Shown: positions 24,258 through 33,440 of the stretch, in pieces
Position numbering within the stretch: the first letter of the stretch is position 1
How the letters are laid out: each line of letters begins with the position of its first letter
Assembly (NCBI GenBank): GCA_963169665.1
Contig: CAUJET010000149.1
Coordinates: 1 to 36,099, forward strand
DNA: 36,099 nt
Direction of reading: 5' to 3'
Source: Actinomycetota bacterium
Lineage (GTDB): Bacteria; Actinomycetota; Acidimicrobiia; Acidimicrobiales; Ilumatobacteraceae
Notes under the pieces: model-generated
The model's input: the letters and a program-made list of their open reading frames with translations, nothing else
What the model was told of the DNA's origin: nothing
Databases searched by the model: none
Program-made: the position numbers and the translations under genes

Positions 24258-25175
24258 TCAGCGCGGCTGCGGCCAGCCGCCGGGCACGCCGTCCATGCCG
24301 GAGTTCTTGCGAGCCTGGGCGAGCAGTTCCTCGACCACCGGGCCGAGCTGCGTCGGATCCTCGATCGGCGCGTGCTTCGGACCACGGACCCAGCCTTCGG
24401 CGACCGCGAGCACCTGACCGCTCGCTTCGAAGACGCGGCCGGTGACGCCGGCCGACTCCGTGGACGCGAGCCAGGTGACGATCGGGGCGATCCAGCGAGG
24501 CGAGCGCATCTCGCGCTCCTCATCGGTCTCCGGCGCCGGGCCGAGCCCCTCGGTCATGCGAGTGAGGGCGACCGGCGCCACACAGTTCACCGTGACGCCG
24601 TAGCGGCTGAGCTCGAGCGCGGCGATGTTGCTGAACGCCGCGATGCCTGCCTTGGCCGCGCCGTAGTTGGTCTGGCCCGGGTTACCGTAGATGCCGCTCA
24701 CCGAGGTGGTGTTGATGATGCGACCGTCGGTGGGCTTGCCGGCCTTGCTCTGCTCACGCCAGTAGGCAGCGGCCCAACGGGCCGGCGCGAAGGTGCCCTT
24801 GAGGTGGACGGCGATGACCGCGTCCCACTCCTCCTCGGTCATGTTGACGAGCACCCGGTCGCGCAGGATGCCGGCGTTGTTCACCAGGACGTGCAGGTCA
24901 CCGAAGGTCTCGATCGCGGTGTTGATCAGACGCTGGGCGCCCTCCCAGGAGGCGACGCTGTCGCCGTTGGAGACCGCCTCGCCACCCATGGCCTTGATCT
25001 CCTGCACGACCTGCTCGGCCGGGGACAGGTCGCCACCCGATCCGTCGACGTTGCCGCCCAGATCGTTGACGACGACCTTGGCGCCGGCAGCGGCCAGGCT
25101 CAATGCGTGCTCGCGGCCGATGCCACGACCGGCACCGGTGACGATCGCGACGCGACCTTCGCACAGACGACTCAT
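24258..25175 (-). CDS. SDR oxidoreductase, (3R)-hydroxyacyl-CoA dehydrogenase type (MFE-2-like)
   Basis: A 305-residue short-chain dehydrogenase. The cofactor motif TGAGRGIG is at 13-20, and VNDLGGN follows strand 2, a feature of the peroxisomal multifunctional enzyme 2 dehydrogenase units. NNAG and the catalytic Ser with YGAAK (SGIYGNPGQTNYGAAK) are intact. It should oxidise (3R)-hydroxyacyl-CoA to 3-ketoacyl-CoA with NAD+, complementing the hydratase-2 at 21597. The last 40 residues form a C-terminal extension typical of this subgroup. GAGGAG precedes the ATG. Confidence 0.88.
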   Translation of the reverse strand: MSRLCEGRVAIVTGAGRGIGREHALSLAAAGAKVVVNDLGGNVDGSGGDLSPAEQVVQEIKAMGGEAVSNGDSVASWEGAQRLINTAIETFGDLHVLVNNAGILRDRVLVNMTEEEWDAVIAVHLKGTFAPARWAAAYWREQSKAGKPTDGRIINTTSVSGIYGNPGQTNYGAAKAGIAAFSNIAALELSRYGVTVNCVAPVALTRMTEGLGPAPETDEEREMRSPRWIAPIVTWLASTESAGVTGRVFEASGQVLAVAEGWVRGPKHAPIEDPTQLGPVVEELLAQARKNSGMDGVPGGWPQPR

Positions 25176-25314
25176 GTCAGCTCACTCCTCATTCCCCTCG
25201 GAACGCCCTGCCCGGACACGGGCGGGCGGCCGTCGACCGACGGCACCGGCATCTTACGGTTCAGCCTGCTGACGGCCCCACTCCGGGACGCCCTGGGCCG
25301 GGGTGCACGCGGCC

Positions 25315-25320
25315 TAGGGT
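25315..25320 (+). promoter_or_regulatory. -10-like box of the amidase gene, leaderless layout
   Basis: TAGGGT followed by 7 nt and the GTG at 25328. This spacing is why 25328 is preferred over the in-frame GTG at 25319, which overlaps the box. Confidence 0.45.
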
Positions 25321-25327
25321 GCGGCCC

Positions 25328-26173
25328 GTGTGCGACTGGCGTGCCACCGAGGAGACGGCCGGACCCGACGCCCGCCTCGGGCGACGGGCCGTCCTCTTCG
25401 GGGCCGCAGCGTCAGCGGCGACGGTGGCCACCGCGGCGGCGGTCGGCATCGGCCGCACCGCGACCGTTCGTGCGGACAGTCCCCCGCCGGCGCCCGTGCC
25501 GGTGGCGGCCGGCCTCGAGATCCTGCCGCGCGATGCCTGGGGTGCCGACCTCCCCGCTGGTCCGCTCCGGCCGGAGACGCCCCGGTTCCTGCTCGTGCAC
25601 CACACCGCCTCGCCCAACAACTACCGCGACGCCCGCGAGGTGCTGCGCGGCGGCTTCCGCTTCCAGACCGGCCCGGCCAAGGGATGGCCCGACGTCTGCT
25701 ACCAGTTCTTCATCGGGCGCGACGGCGACGTGTGGGAAGGGCGTGCCGGGTCGCTCGCCGGGCCGGTGACGGCCGATGCGACCGGCGGCAGCCAGGGGTG
25801 GGCCCAGCTCGTCTGCCTGATCGGCGACTTCACCACGACCGCACCCACGGCTGCCACGATCGACTCCCTGGTGCTGTTGCTGGAGTGGATCGCTCGGCGC
25901 GACGGCATCGACGTCAGCGAGGGAGCGAGCGCCACCTTCGTCTCTCGCGGATCGCAGCGATGGTCGGCAGGCACGACGGTCACCACGCCGACGATCGCGG
26001 CGCATCGTGACATGTCGTACACGCTGTGCCCGGGCGATCCGGTGGTGGCGATGCTGCCCGAGATCAGGCGACGGGTCGCCGAGGTTCACCGTCGGTACAC
26101 GAATCCGGTCGCGCCGCCGCACCCCGACGGCCTCGCCCCCGCTCGCCGCCTGGGTGCGGTGCGCGGGGTCTGA
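25328..26173 (+). CDS. Tat-exported peptidoglycan amidase (PGRP/amidase-2 family)
   Basis: A 281-residue N-acetylmuramoyl-L-alanine amidase-like protein that would cut the lactyl bond between glycan and stem peptide. The N-terminus has a twin-arginine signal (RLGRRAVLFGAAAS) with a long Ala-rich hydrophobic core, so it is exported folded. The catalytic domain (about 70-250) has zinc-ligand positions in VHHTASPNN, in AAHRDMSYTLCPGD (His) and Cys in TLCPGD. The DVCYQFFIGRDGDVWEGR segment is typical of PGRP folds. The start is GTG at 25328 or 25319. No cognate peptidoglycan operon is nearby. Confidence 0.88.
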   Translation: MCDWRATEETAGPDARLGRRAVLFGAAASAATVATAAAVGIGRTATVRADSPPPAPVPVAAGLEILPRDAWGADLPAGPLRPETPRFLLVHHTASPNNYRDAREVLRGGFRFQTGPAKGWPDVCYQFFIGRDGDVWEGRAGSLAGPVTADATGGSQGWAQLVCLIGDFTTTAPTAATIDSLVLLLEWIARRDGIDVSEGASATFVSRGSQRWSAGTTVTTPTIAAHRDMSYTLCPGDPVVAMLPEIRRRVAEVHRRYTNPVAPPHPDGLAPARRLGAVRGV

Positions 26174-26267
26174 GCCGAGTCCGGTTCCGGTCGGACCCGG
26201 CCGCTCCCAGGTGGTGTGCGCCACACCTGCACGATGTCGTGCGATCGCGACCAGCCCGTAACCTCCC

Positions 26268-27575
26268 ATGACGATGTCGAACGTGAACGAGTCCACCCGC
26301 GCCGTGACAGCGCCCGACGCGACGCCCGAGCTGGTGGCCGACGTGGTGATCGTGGGCGCCGGCCCCGCCGGCACGACGGCAGCGATGCTGCTGGCACGGG
26401 CCGGACGGCGGGTGCTGCTCGCCGACCGTGCTGCGTTTCCACGCGACAAGTGCTGCGGCGACGGGCTCACGACGCTCGCACTGCGCGAACTCGACGCGCT
26501 CGGTCTCGACCCGGCCGACGTGCCCAACTGGCAGACGGTCGACGCGGCCTGGGTGCGGTCGCCATCGGGGCGCGAAGTGTGCGTGCCGCTGCCGTCGAAA
26601 CCCGATGGCATGTTCGCCGCCACCACCCCTCGCCGCGAGCTCGACGCGGCGCTCGTGGCGATGGCGGTGCGCGACGGCGCCGAGCTCCACGAGGGCTGGG
26701 CGATCACGGGCATCGAGCAGCACGGCGACCATGTCGACACGACGTTCCGGGTCACCGCCTCCGACGCCGGCGAGGGCGTGTCGCTGCTGGTGCGCAGCCG
26801 GTTCGTGATCGCGGCCGACGGCATGTGGTCGCCGACTCGCAAGCTGCTCGGGCTGGCCGAGCCGGGCTACCTCGGCGAATGGCACGCCTTCCGCCAGTAC
26901 GCCCGCAACGTCACCGGCACGGCGAGCGAGCGCCTGTACGTGTGGTTCGAGCCCGATCTGCTGCCCGGCTACATGTGGAGCTTCCCGCTCCCCGACGGGC
27001 GCGCCAACATCGGCTTCGGCATCCAGCGCGGCGGCGATCTGAAGGTGCAGGACATGAAGGACCTGTGGACCGACCTGCTCCGGCGGCCGCACATCGTGGA
27101 GGCGCTCGGGCCCGACGTCGAGCTCGAGGACCGTCACACCGCCTGGCCCATCCCTGCCGGCATCGACCGGGCCACGCTCACGGCCGACCGCACGCTGTTC
27201 GTCGGCGACGCGGCGCGGGCCACCGACACGATGACCGGTGAAGGCATCGGCCAGGCCGTGCTCACCGGACGCCTGGCTGCCGAGGCGGTGCTCGCCGGCG
27301 GCGCGCTCGAACCGCACGTCGTCCGTGCGCACTACGAGCACGCCGTGCGACATCACCTGCTCGCCGACCACCGCATGTCGGCCACGCTCACGAAGTGGCT
27401 CGCCCACGAGCGTGGCGCGCGTGGCGCGATCCGTCTCGTCGACACCAACGACTGGACCCGCCGCAACTTCGCCCGCTGGATGTTCGAGGACGAGCCGCGG
27501 GCGGTGCTGCTCACCCCCAGCCGCTGGCACCGCGCCCTACTGCGCCGCCCCGGCGCCTACCGCCGCTCCGCCTGA
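26268..27575 (+). CDS. FAD-dependent oxidoreductase, geranylgeranyl reductase family
   Basis: A 435-residue flavoprotein. The FAD-binding GAGPAG motif is near residue 31, followed by PRDKCCGDGL (the PxxKxCG motif of geranylgeranyl reductases) and the distal FAD motif FVGDAARATDTMTGEGIGQA. Members saturate isoprenoid chains of lipids, menaquinones or chlorophyll. In actinobacteria a role in reducing menaquinone or polyprenyl side chains is typical, which is an inference here. A TAACCT box at 26259-26264 lies 3 nt before the ATG at 26268 and 9 nt before a second in-frame ATG (26274), so the true start may be 26274. The stop is followed directly by a 19-bp-phased repeat array. Confidence 0.88.
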   Translation: MTMSNVNESTRAVTAPDATPELVADVVIVGAGPAGTTAAMLLARAGRRVLLADRAAFPRDKCCGDGLTTLALRELDALGLDPADVPNWQTVDAAWVRSPSGREVCVPLPSKPDGMFAATTPRRELDAALVAMAVRDGAELHEGWAITGIEQHGDHVDTTFRVTASDAGEGVSLLVRSRFVIAADGMWSPTRKLLGLAEPGYLGEWHAFRQYARNVTGTASERLYVWFEPDLLPGYMWSFPLPDGRANIGFGIQRGGDLKVQDMKDLWTDLLRRPHIVEALGPDVELEDRHTAWPIPAGIDRATLTADRTLFVGDAARATDTMTGEGIGQAVLTGRLAAEAVLAGGALEPHVVRAHYEHAVRHHLLADHRMSATLTKWLAHERGARGAIRLVDTNDWTRRNFARWMFEDEPRAVLLTPSRWHRALLRRPGAYRRSA

Positions 27576-27581
27576 CCCCCG

Positions 27582-27695
27582 CTCCGAGTGCCACCCGCCC
27601 ACCCGAGTGCCACCCGCCCACCCGAGTACCAACGACTCACCCGAGGTTTCCGAGCACACCCGGGTGTGCCGGTGTCACTCGGACGACCTCGCCCG
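27582..27695. repeat. 19-bp-phased array A (six units)
   Basis: Six units start at 27582, 27601, 27620, 27639, 27658 and 27677, each opening with ACYCGR or a close variant. Units 1 and 2 differ at one or two positions, and the rest diverge. At the centre is a perfect 16-bp palindrome GCACACCCGGGTGTGC (27654-27669), and outer arms CCGAGTG (27603-27609) and CACTCGG (27676-27682) pair around it. It lies in the convergent junction of the flavoprotein and the AbiEi/DUF559 gene and overlaps the last codons of the latter. Confidence 0.85.
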
Positions 27696-28641
27696 ATCCG
27701 TCTGGAAACACACCGGTGATGGCGAGACAGCGCCGCCGATACAGCTCCGCCAGTTCGTCGCACACCCCATCGACGTCGGTGAGATCGAGCGGCGACACTC
27801 GCTCCACCTGCCAGCCGACGACGTGACTCCTCCGGTCACGGCGGCGGTCGTTCGTCCCGCCGGCCAGCTGGAAGTGCGTGTCGAAGCCATCCACCTCGAC
27901 CGCCCACTTCATCGATGGCACGGCGAGATCGAAACGGATCCGCCCACCTCCCGGGAGCACGATCGAGTACTGCGAAACGACCGGAACGCCTCGGATCACG
28001 AGGCCGTGGCCAACGAGCACTTCTCCGTGCGACTCCGCGGCTCCTCCACCGATGCGGCGCTCCAACATGGCGACGAACTGCGCTGAGCCGCGGCGCGCTG
28101 GGTGGACGAGTTCGTGTCCGATGCGGCGAAGATCGGCCGGGGCCAGTCGATGCTGCGCAACGAGTTGCTCGACCACTGACGCGTGGTCGATGGGAGACAG
28201 GTCGACCGAGAGGTCGAACGCGAGCCTGGCTGGCGAGGCCACGACGATTCCGTCGGCTCGCTGCTCGAGGTGCCACGGGAGCACCTTCGTACTCTGCCGC
28301 AAGCGAACACCTTCGACGACGTCCACATGATGACCGTGAGGAGCCGAGAAGTGGATCTCGCTCGCCGGCCCCAGGCGTCGGAGTCCACGCAGCATGCCGC
28401 CGGTCGGGCCGGTCAGGAAGCCCCTCGGGTGTGCGAGGCAGAGTTCGACGCATCGCTGCTCGAGCGTTCTCGGTGTGCCTGCCAAGCGGAACACCTGCTC
28501 GGACACACGGATGAGCAGTCGATCGTCGACCAGGCGAGCGAGTCGCCGTTTGCCGATGCCGGACTGCCTCAACACGGAGGTGGTCGCCGCGCCGTGTCGG
28601 GAGGTGAAAGCCGCGAGCGCGGCAGGGGTGAGGTCGTTCAT
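27637..28641 (-). CDS. AbiEi-like/DUF559 endonuclease-fold protein
   Basis: A 334-residue protein of a type abundant in actinobacteria. An N-terminal winged-helix (about 1-60: TSVLRQSGIGKRRLARLVDDRLLIRV) resembles the AbiEi antitoxin DNA-binding domain, and a middle domain follows. A C-terminal DUF559/Vsr-like PD-(D/E)xK fold has D238 (RIRFDLAVP), E249 and D251 (WAVEVDG) and RRRDRRSHVVGWQVERVSP. A nuclease or DNA-binding role is likely but the biology is unknown. No AbiEii-type toxin is adjacent. About 19 C-terminal residues are encoded by 19-bp repeat array A, and the upstream region carries array B. I keep the ATG at 28641. Confidence 0.75.
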   Translation of the reverse strand: MNDLTPAALAAFTSRHGAATTSVLRQSGIGKRRLARLVDDRLLIRVSEQVFRLAGTPRTLEQRCVELCLAHPRGFLTGPTGGMLRGLRRLGPASEIHFSAPHGHHVDVVEGVRLRQSTKVLPWHLEQRADGIVVASPARLAFDLSVDLSPIDHASVVEQLVAQHRLAPADLRRIGHELVHPARRGSAQFVAMLERRIGGGAAESHGEVLVGHGLVIRGVPVVSQYSIVLPGGGRIRFDLAVPSMKWAVEVDGFDTHFQLAGGTNDRRRDRRSHVVGWQVERVSPLDLTDVDGVCDELAELYRRRCLAITGVFPDGSGEVVRVTPAHPGVLGNLG

Positions 28642-28709
28642 GCATCCACTCCTGGACCGAAGGCGAGTTCAGGGGATGCGTGGCGGAAGCTATCGCCACT
28701 GCTCCTCGG

Positions 28710-28729
28710 CCACACCCGCCACGGTGTGG
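28710..28729. repeat. Hairpin at the edge of array B
   Basis: CCACACC (28710-28716) and GGTGTGG (28723-28729) pair perfectly around a 6-nt loop. It overlaps the first unit of array B, 69 bp upstream of the AbiEi/DUF559 start. Confidence 0.6.
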
Positions 28730-28846
28730 TTGACCCGAGTGCCAGCGGCACGCCCGGGGGCGTCAGGAACCCTCGGGTGGCCGCCTGGCACTCGGCTGGG
28801 CCGGTCGCACTCGGGTGGACGGCTCGCACTCGGGTTGGTCGGGGTG
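28714..28846. repeat. 19-bp-phased array B (seven units)
   Basis: Units start at 28714, 28733, 28752, 28771, 28790, 28809 and 28828. Left units open ACCCG and right units ACTCGG, the reverse complement of ACCCGAGT being ACTCGGGT. A perfect 11-bp arm pair CCGAGTGCCAG (28735-28745) and CTGGCACTCGG (28785-28795) encloses the central palindrome ACGCCCGGGGGCGT (28750-28763). It fills the divergent spacer between the AbiEi/DUF559 gene and the nitronate monooxygenase gene. Confidence 0.87.
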
Positions 28847-28852
28847 GGTCGC

Positions 28853-28858
28853 TACGGT
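28853..28858 (+). promoter_or_regulatory. -10-like box of the nitronate monooxygenase gene
   Basis: TACGGT followed by 6 nt and the ATG at 28865. The -35 region would fall inside the last unit of array B, so the array could influence this promoter. Confidence 0.5.
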
Positions 28859-28864
28859 GGCCGC

Positions 28865-29826
28865 ATGCAGACGCGACTGACGGAGATGTTGGGGATCGAG
28901 CACCCGGTGATGCTCGCCGGGATGGGTGGGGTGAGCTACCACGAGCTCGTCGCCGCGGTGAGCGAGGCGGGTGGCATCGGCACGTTCGGCGCCTCGACGA
29001 TGAGTGCCGACGAACTGCCCGAGGAGATGGCCAAGGCCCGTGCCCTCACCAGCAAGCCGATCGGTGTCGACCTCCTCACCGCCCTGCCGGGGCAGGTCGA
29101 GCGCGGCATCCAGAGCGTGATCGAAGGTGGCGCCAGCATCTTCGTCGCCGGCCTCGGCGTGCCCCGCGAGGTGATCGACCTGCTGCACGCGAACAACGTC
29201 CTCGTCGGCAGCATGTGCGGCAAGGTGCGCCATGCGGTGAGCGCGGTCGCCAGCGGTGTCGACTTCGTGGTCGCCCAGGGCACCGAGGGAGGCGGCCACA
29301 CCGGCACGGTCGCCACCATGGCATTGGTGCCGCAGGTGGTCGACGCCGTCGGCGACAAGGTGCCCGTCGTCGCTGCCGGCGGCCTGTTCGACGGACGTGG
29401 CCTCGCCGCGTCGTTGGCACTCGGTGCCGACGGCGTGTGGATCGGCACTCGCTTCATCGCCACGCCCGAGGCCCGCGCGGTGCGCGGCTACAAGGAGCAG
29501 CTGATCGGGCTCGCCGAGGACGGCACCGTGATCAGCCGTGCCTTCACCGGCAAGACGTGCCGCGTGGTCCGCAACGACTGGACCACCCACTACGAGCAGC
29601 ATCCCGAGGAGCTCCAGCCGTTCCCGCAGCAGGCGATCGCCTCGGGCAAGGCAGGGGTGAACCACCTCGGATACCCGAGCGACACCGTCGTCGACGTCTC
29701 CCAGGAGTTCATGCCGGCAGGTCAGGGTGTCGGCGCGATCGCGGGGCTGATCCCCGCTGGCGAGATCGTCCGCCGCATGGTCGCCGAGGCCGAGGCCGTC
29801 ATCGAGCGGGTGGCGGGACTGCGGCG

Positions 29827-29830
<4 letters not shown>
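28865..29830 (+). CDS. Nitronate monooxygenase family flavoprotein
   Basis: A 321-residue FMN-dependent TIM-barrel enzyme of the 2-nitropropane dioxygenase/nitronate monooxygenase family. Seen are the N-terminal LGIEHPVMLAGMGGVSYHELVAAVSEAGG, the catalytic-histidine region AQGTEGGGHTG, PVVAAGGLFDGRGLAASLALGADGVWIGTRF for phosphate binding, and RAFTGKTCR. It may detoxify nitronates, or act on enoyl thioester-like substrates as some paralogues do. The gene is translationally coupled to the M20 peptidase (ATGA overlap at 29827-29830). An in-frame extension upstream of 28865 runs back through the repeat array and is not credible. Confidence 0.9.
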
Positions 29831-31278
<1,448 letters not shown>

Positions 31279-31290
31279 GACCGGCAGCTC

Positions 31291-31668
31291 GTGGAACGCC
31301 CGTCGAACCCGGCCGTCACCGAACTCGTGCGCCAGGCGTGCATGGCCCTGCCCGAGGTGACCGAGCGGCTGAGTCACGGGGAGTGCACGTGGTTCGTGCG
31401 CGGCAAGAAGGTGTTCGTGCAGATGAGCGACCATCATCACGACGACCGGTTGGGGTTCTGGTGCGCGGCTCCCCAGGGCGTGATGGCCGAACTGGTCGAG
31501 CAGGAACCGGAGCGCTTCTTCCGCCCGCCGTACGTGGGTGTGAAGGGATGGCTCGGCGTCTCCCTCGATGTTGCCGATCTCGACTGGGAGGAGATCGCCG
31601 CGATCGTGCGCGATGCCTACCGCCAGATCGCGCCGGCGAAGCTCACGGCGTTGCTCGACGAGACCTGA
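31291..31668 (+). CDS. MmcQ/YjbR family protein
   Basis: A 125-residue protein of the MmcQ/YjbR family (formerly DUF419), a CyaY-like alpha/beta double-wing fold sometimes described as DNA binding. Typical segments are ACMALPEVTERLSHGECTWFVRGKKVFVQMSDHHHDD, PYVGVKGWLGVSLD and the C-terminal helix VRDAYRQIAPAKL. The molecular function is not established. The start is GTG at 31291, 12 nt after the peptidase stop, making it the third gene of this run. Confidence 0.82.
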   Translation: MERPSNPAVTELVRQACMALPEVTERLSHGECTWFVRGKKVFVQMSDHHHDDRLGFWCAAPQGVMAELVEQEPERFFRPPYVGVKGWLGVSLDVADLDWEEIAAIVRDAYRQIAPAKLTALLDET

Positions 31669-31713
31669 CGCCGAACCTCGCGTTGGCGGAACGAGCACGA
31701 TTCCCGGCGCCTC

Positions 31714-31719
31714 TAAGCT
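31714..31719 (+). promoter_or_regulatory. -10-like box of the PH-domain gene, leaderless layout
   Basis: TAAGCT followed by 6 nt and the GTG at 31726, without a Shine-Dalgarno sequence. Confidence 0.5.
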
Positions 31720-31725
31720 CCCGGT

Positions 31726-32139
31726 GTGGACACCACCTTGCTCCGCTCGAATGTCGTCACCCATCGACTGCCGGTGGGCAGCTACGGGATCGCGCTGGTC
31801 CCGGCCACGCTCGTCGTGATCGGATGGTTGCTCTCGGACGCGCCCGGTGCGCCGTGGTTCCCGGTGCTCATGGTCGCGATCGCAGCGGCCGGCATCGGTT
31901 TCCGGGCCCGCCAACGGCTGGTGCTCGACGGTGACGGTGTGGCGATCACGGTCCTGCGCACTCGGCGCCTGCGGTGGGCAGAGGTCGAACGATTCGAGGC
32001 CGCCCCGAGCGGCGGGATCCGCGTGGTCACCGCGGCGCGCTCGTACCGGTCGCCGGCGCCGTGTTCGGGCTGGGGCGGCCCTGCCACCGACGCTCAGGTC
32101 GCCACGCTGGTATCCCAGCGCGCGTCCTTCCAGCGCTGA
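31726..32139 (+). CDS. Small membrane protein with bacterial PH-like domain
   Basis: A 137-residue protein. Two hydrophobic helices (about 18-36 and 44-60) are followed by a short all-beta region (ARQRLVLDGDGVAITVLRTRRLRWAEVERFEAAPSGGIRVVT) that matches the actinobacterial PH-like proteins of the CFP-6/low-molecular-weight antigen 6 type. The function is unknown and is likely membrane associated. The GTG at 31726 gives this topology and has a leaderless promoter. The stop is followed 16 nt later by repeat array C. Confidence 0.7.
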   Translation: MDTTLLRSNVVTHRLPVGSYGIALVPATLVVIGWLLSDAPGAPWFPVLMVAIAAAGIGFRARQRLVLDGDGVAITVLRTRRLRWAEVERFEAAPSGGIRVVTAARSYRSPAPCSGWGGPATDAQVATLVSQRASFQR

Positions 32140-32155
32140 GGCATCCGACCGCGGC

Positions 32156-32250
32156 ACCCGAGTGCCAGCGGAGCACCCGGGGGTGCGAGCAACACTCGGG
32201 TGGGCGGCTGGTACTCGGGTGGGCGGCTGGTACTCGGGTGGTCAGGCGAT
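32156..32250. repeat. 19-bp-phased array C (five units)
   Basis: Units start at 32156, 32175, 32194, 32213 and 32232. Units 3 and 4 are identical. Arms ACCCGAGTG (32156-32164) and CACTCGGGT (32193-32201) enclose the central palindrome GCACCCGGGGGTGC (32173-32186). It fills the convergent gap between the PH-domain gene and the P450 gene and overlaps the last three codons of the latter. Confidence 0.87.
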
Positions 32251-33432
32251 CCAGGCGACGGGCATCGAGTGCACGCCGGCGATGAAGTTGCTCGCCATCG
32301 GCTCGGGGTGACCGTTGGAGCGCAGACCCGGGAGGCGGGTGAGCACCTCACGCACCATCGCCTGGATCTCGATGCGGGCGACGTGCATGCCGAGGCACAG
32401 GTGCGGTCCGCCCCCGCCGAACGCCATGTGCGGGTTGGGCGTGCGACCGATGTCGAAGTTGTCGGGCCGGTCGAACACGTCGGCGTCGCGGTTGGCCGAG
32501 CCGTAGAACACCATCACCTTGTCGCCCTCGCGCAGTTGCGTGCCGCGCATCTCGACGTCGTGCATCACGGTGCGGCGGAAGTGCACCACCGGCGTGGTCC
32601 AGCGCAGCATCTCCTCCACCGCCGACGGCACGAGTGACAGGTCGGCCATCAACCGGGCGTGCTGGTCGGGATGGTCGAACAACGCCTGCAGACCGGCAGC
32701 CAGCAGGTTGCGCGTGGTGTCGCCGCCGGCGTTCACGAGCAGCAGGAAGAACCACTGCAGTTCGCCGTCGGTGAGCCGGTCGCCGTCGACCTCGGCCTGC
32801 ACGAGCGCCGACGCGATGTCGTCACCCGGGTTCGCCCGCTTCTGCTCCGCGACCGACTGCGCGTACATGAGCATCTCCATGATCGCCGCGCCCTTCTTCT
32901 CCGGGGGAGCGACCGCGTCGTCGGTGGTGTGCATGATCTCGGTGAGCTCGTAGAGACGCTCACCGTCGGCACGGGGGATGCCCATCAGCTCGGCGATCAG
33001 CGCCGACGGCAACCGGCCGGCGATGTCGGTGACGAAGTCGCACTCACCTCGTTCGACGACGTCGTCGACGATCTCGGTGGCCAGCTCGGCGATGCGGTCG
33101 GCCAGCAGTTGCGAGTTCTTCGGTGTGAAGCCTCGGCTGACGAGGAGCTTGAACCGGTCGTGTTGCGGCGGGTCCATGTTGAGCATCATCTGCCGTCCGG
33201 CGGCGAGGTTCATCTCGTCGGGTTCGGCGAGCATCGTGCCCCGCGCGTACGAGCTGAACGTGCCCGGCTGGCGGCTGACGGTGCGGATGTCGTCGTACTT
33301 GGTGATCGCCCAGAAGCCCGGACCGTCGGCCTCGGCGTGCCAGTACACGGGAGCGTTCTCGCGCAGCCACGCGTACTGCTCCCACGGGTGGGTGAGCTCG
33401 AAGTTCGCGGTCGAGATCAGGTCGATGTCCAT
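32242..33432 (-). CDS. Cytochrome P450 (CYP125/CYP142-like)
   Basis: A 396-residue soluble P450. The I-helix oxygen-activation motif is AGGDTT (NAGGDTTRNLL), the ExxR segment is EEMLRW, and the heme loop is FGGGGPHLCLGMHVAR with the ligand C346. MDPPQHDRFKLLVSRGFTP is typical of actinobacterial steroid/fatty-acid P450s such as CYP124/125/142, so the substrate may be a sterol side chain or branched lipid. This is an inference. It needs ferredoxin partners not seen here. GAGGAT precedes the ATG, which lies 8 nt after the upstream esterase stop, so the two are probably co-transcribed. Its 3' end runs into array C. Confidence 0.9.
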   Translation of the reverse strand: MDIDLISTANFELTHPWEQYAWLRENAPVYWHAEADGPGFWAITKYDDIRTVSRQPGTFSSYARGTMLAEPDEMNLAAGRQMMLNMDPPQHDRFKLLVSRGFTPKNSQLLADRIAELATEIVDDVVERGECDFVTDIAGRLPSALIAELMGIPRADGERLYELTEIMHTTDDAVAPPEKKGAAIMEMLMYAQSVAEQKRANPGDDIASALVQAEVDGDRLTDGELQWFFLLLVNAGGDTTRNLLAAGLQALFDHPDQHARLMADLSLVPSAVEEMLRWTTPVVHFRRTVMHDVEMRGTQLREGDKVMVFYGSANRDADVFDRPDNFDIGRTPNPHMAFGGGGPHLCLGMHVARIEIQAMVREVLTRLPGLRSNGHPEPMASNFIAGVHSMPVAWIA

Positions 33433-33440
33433 GCGGATCC

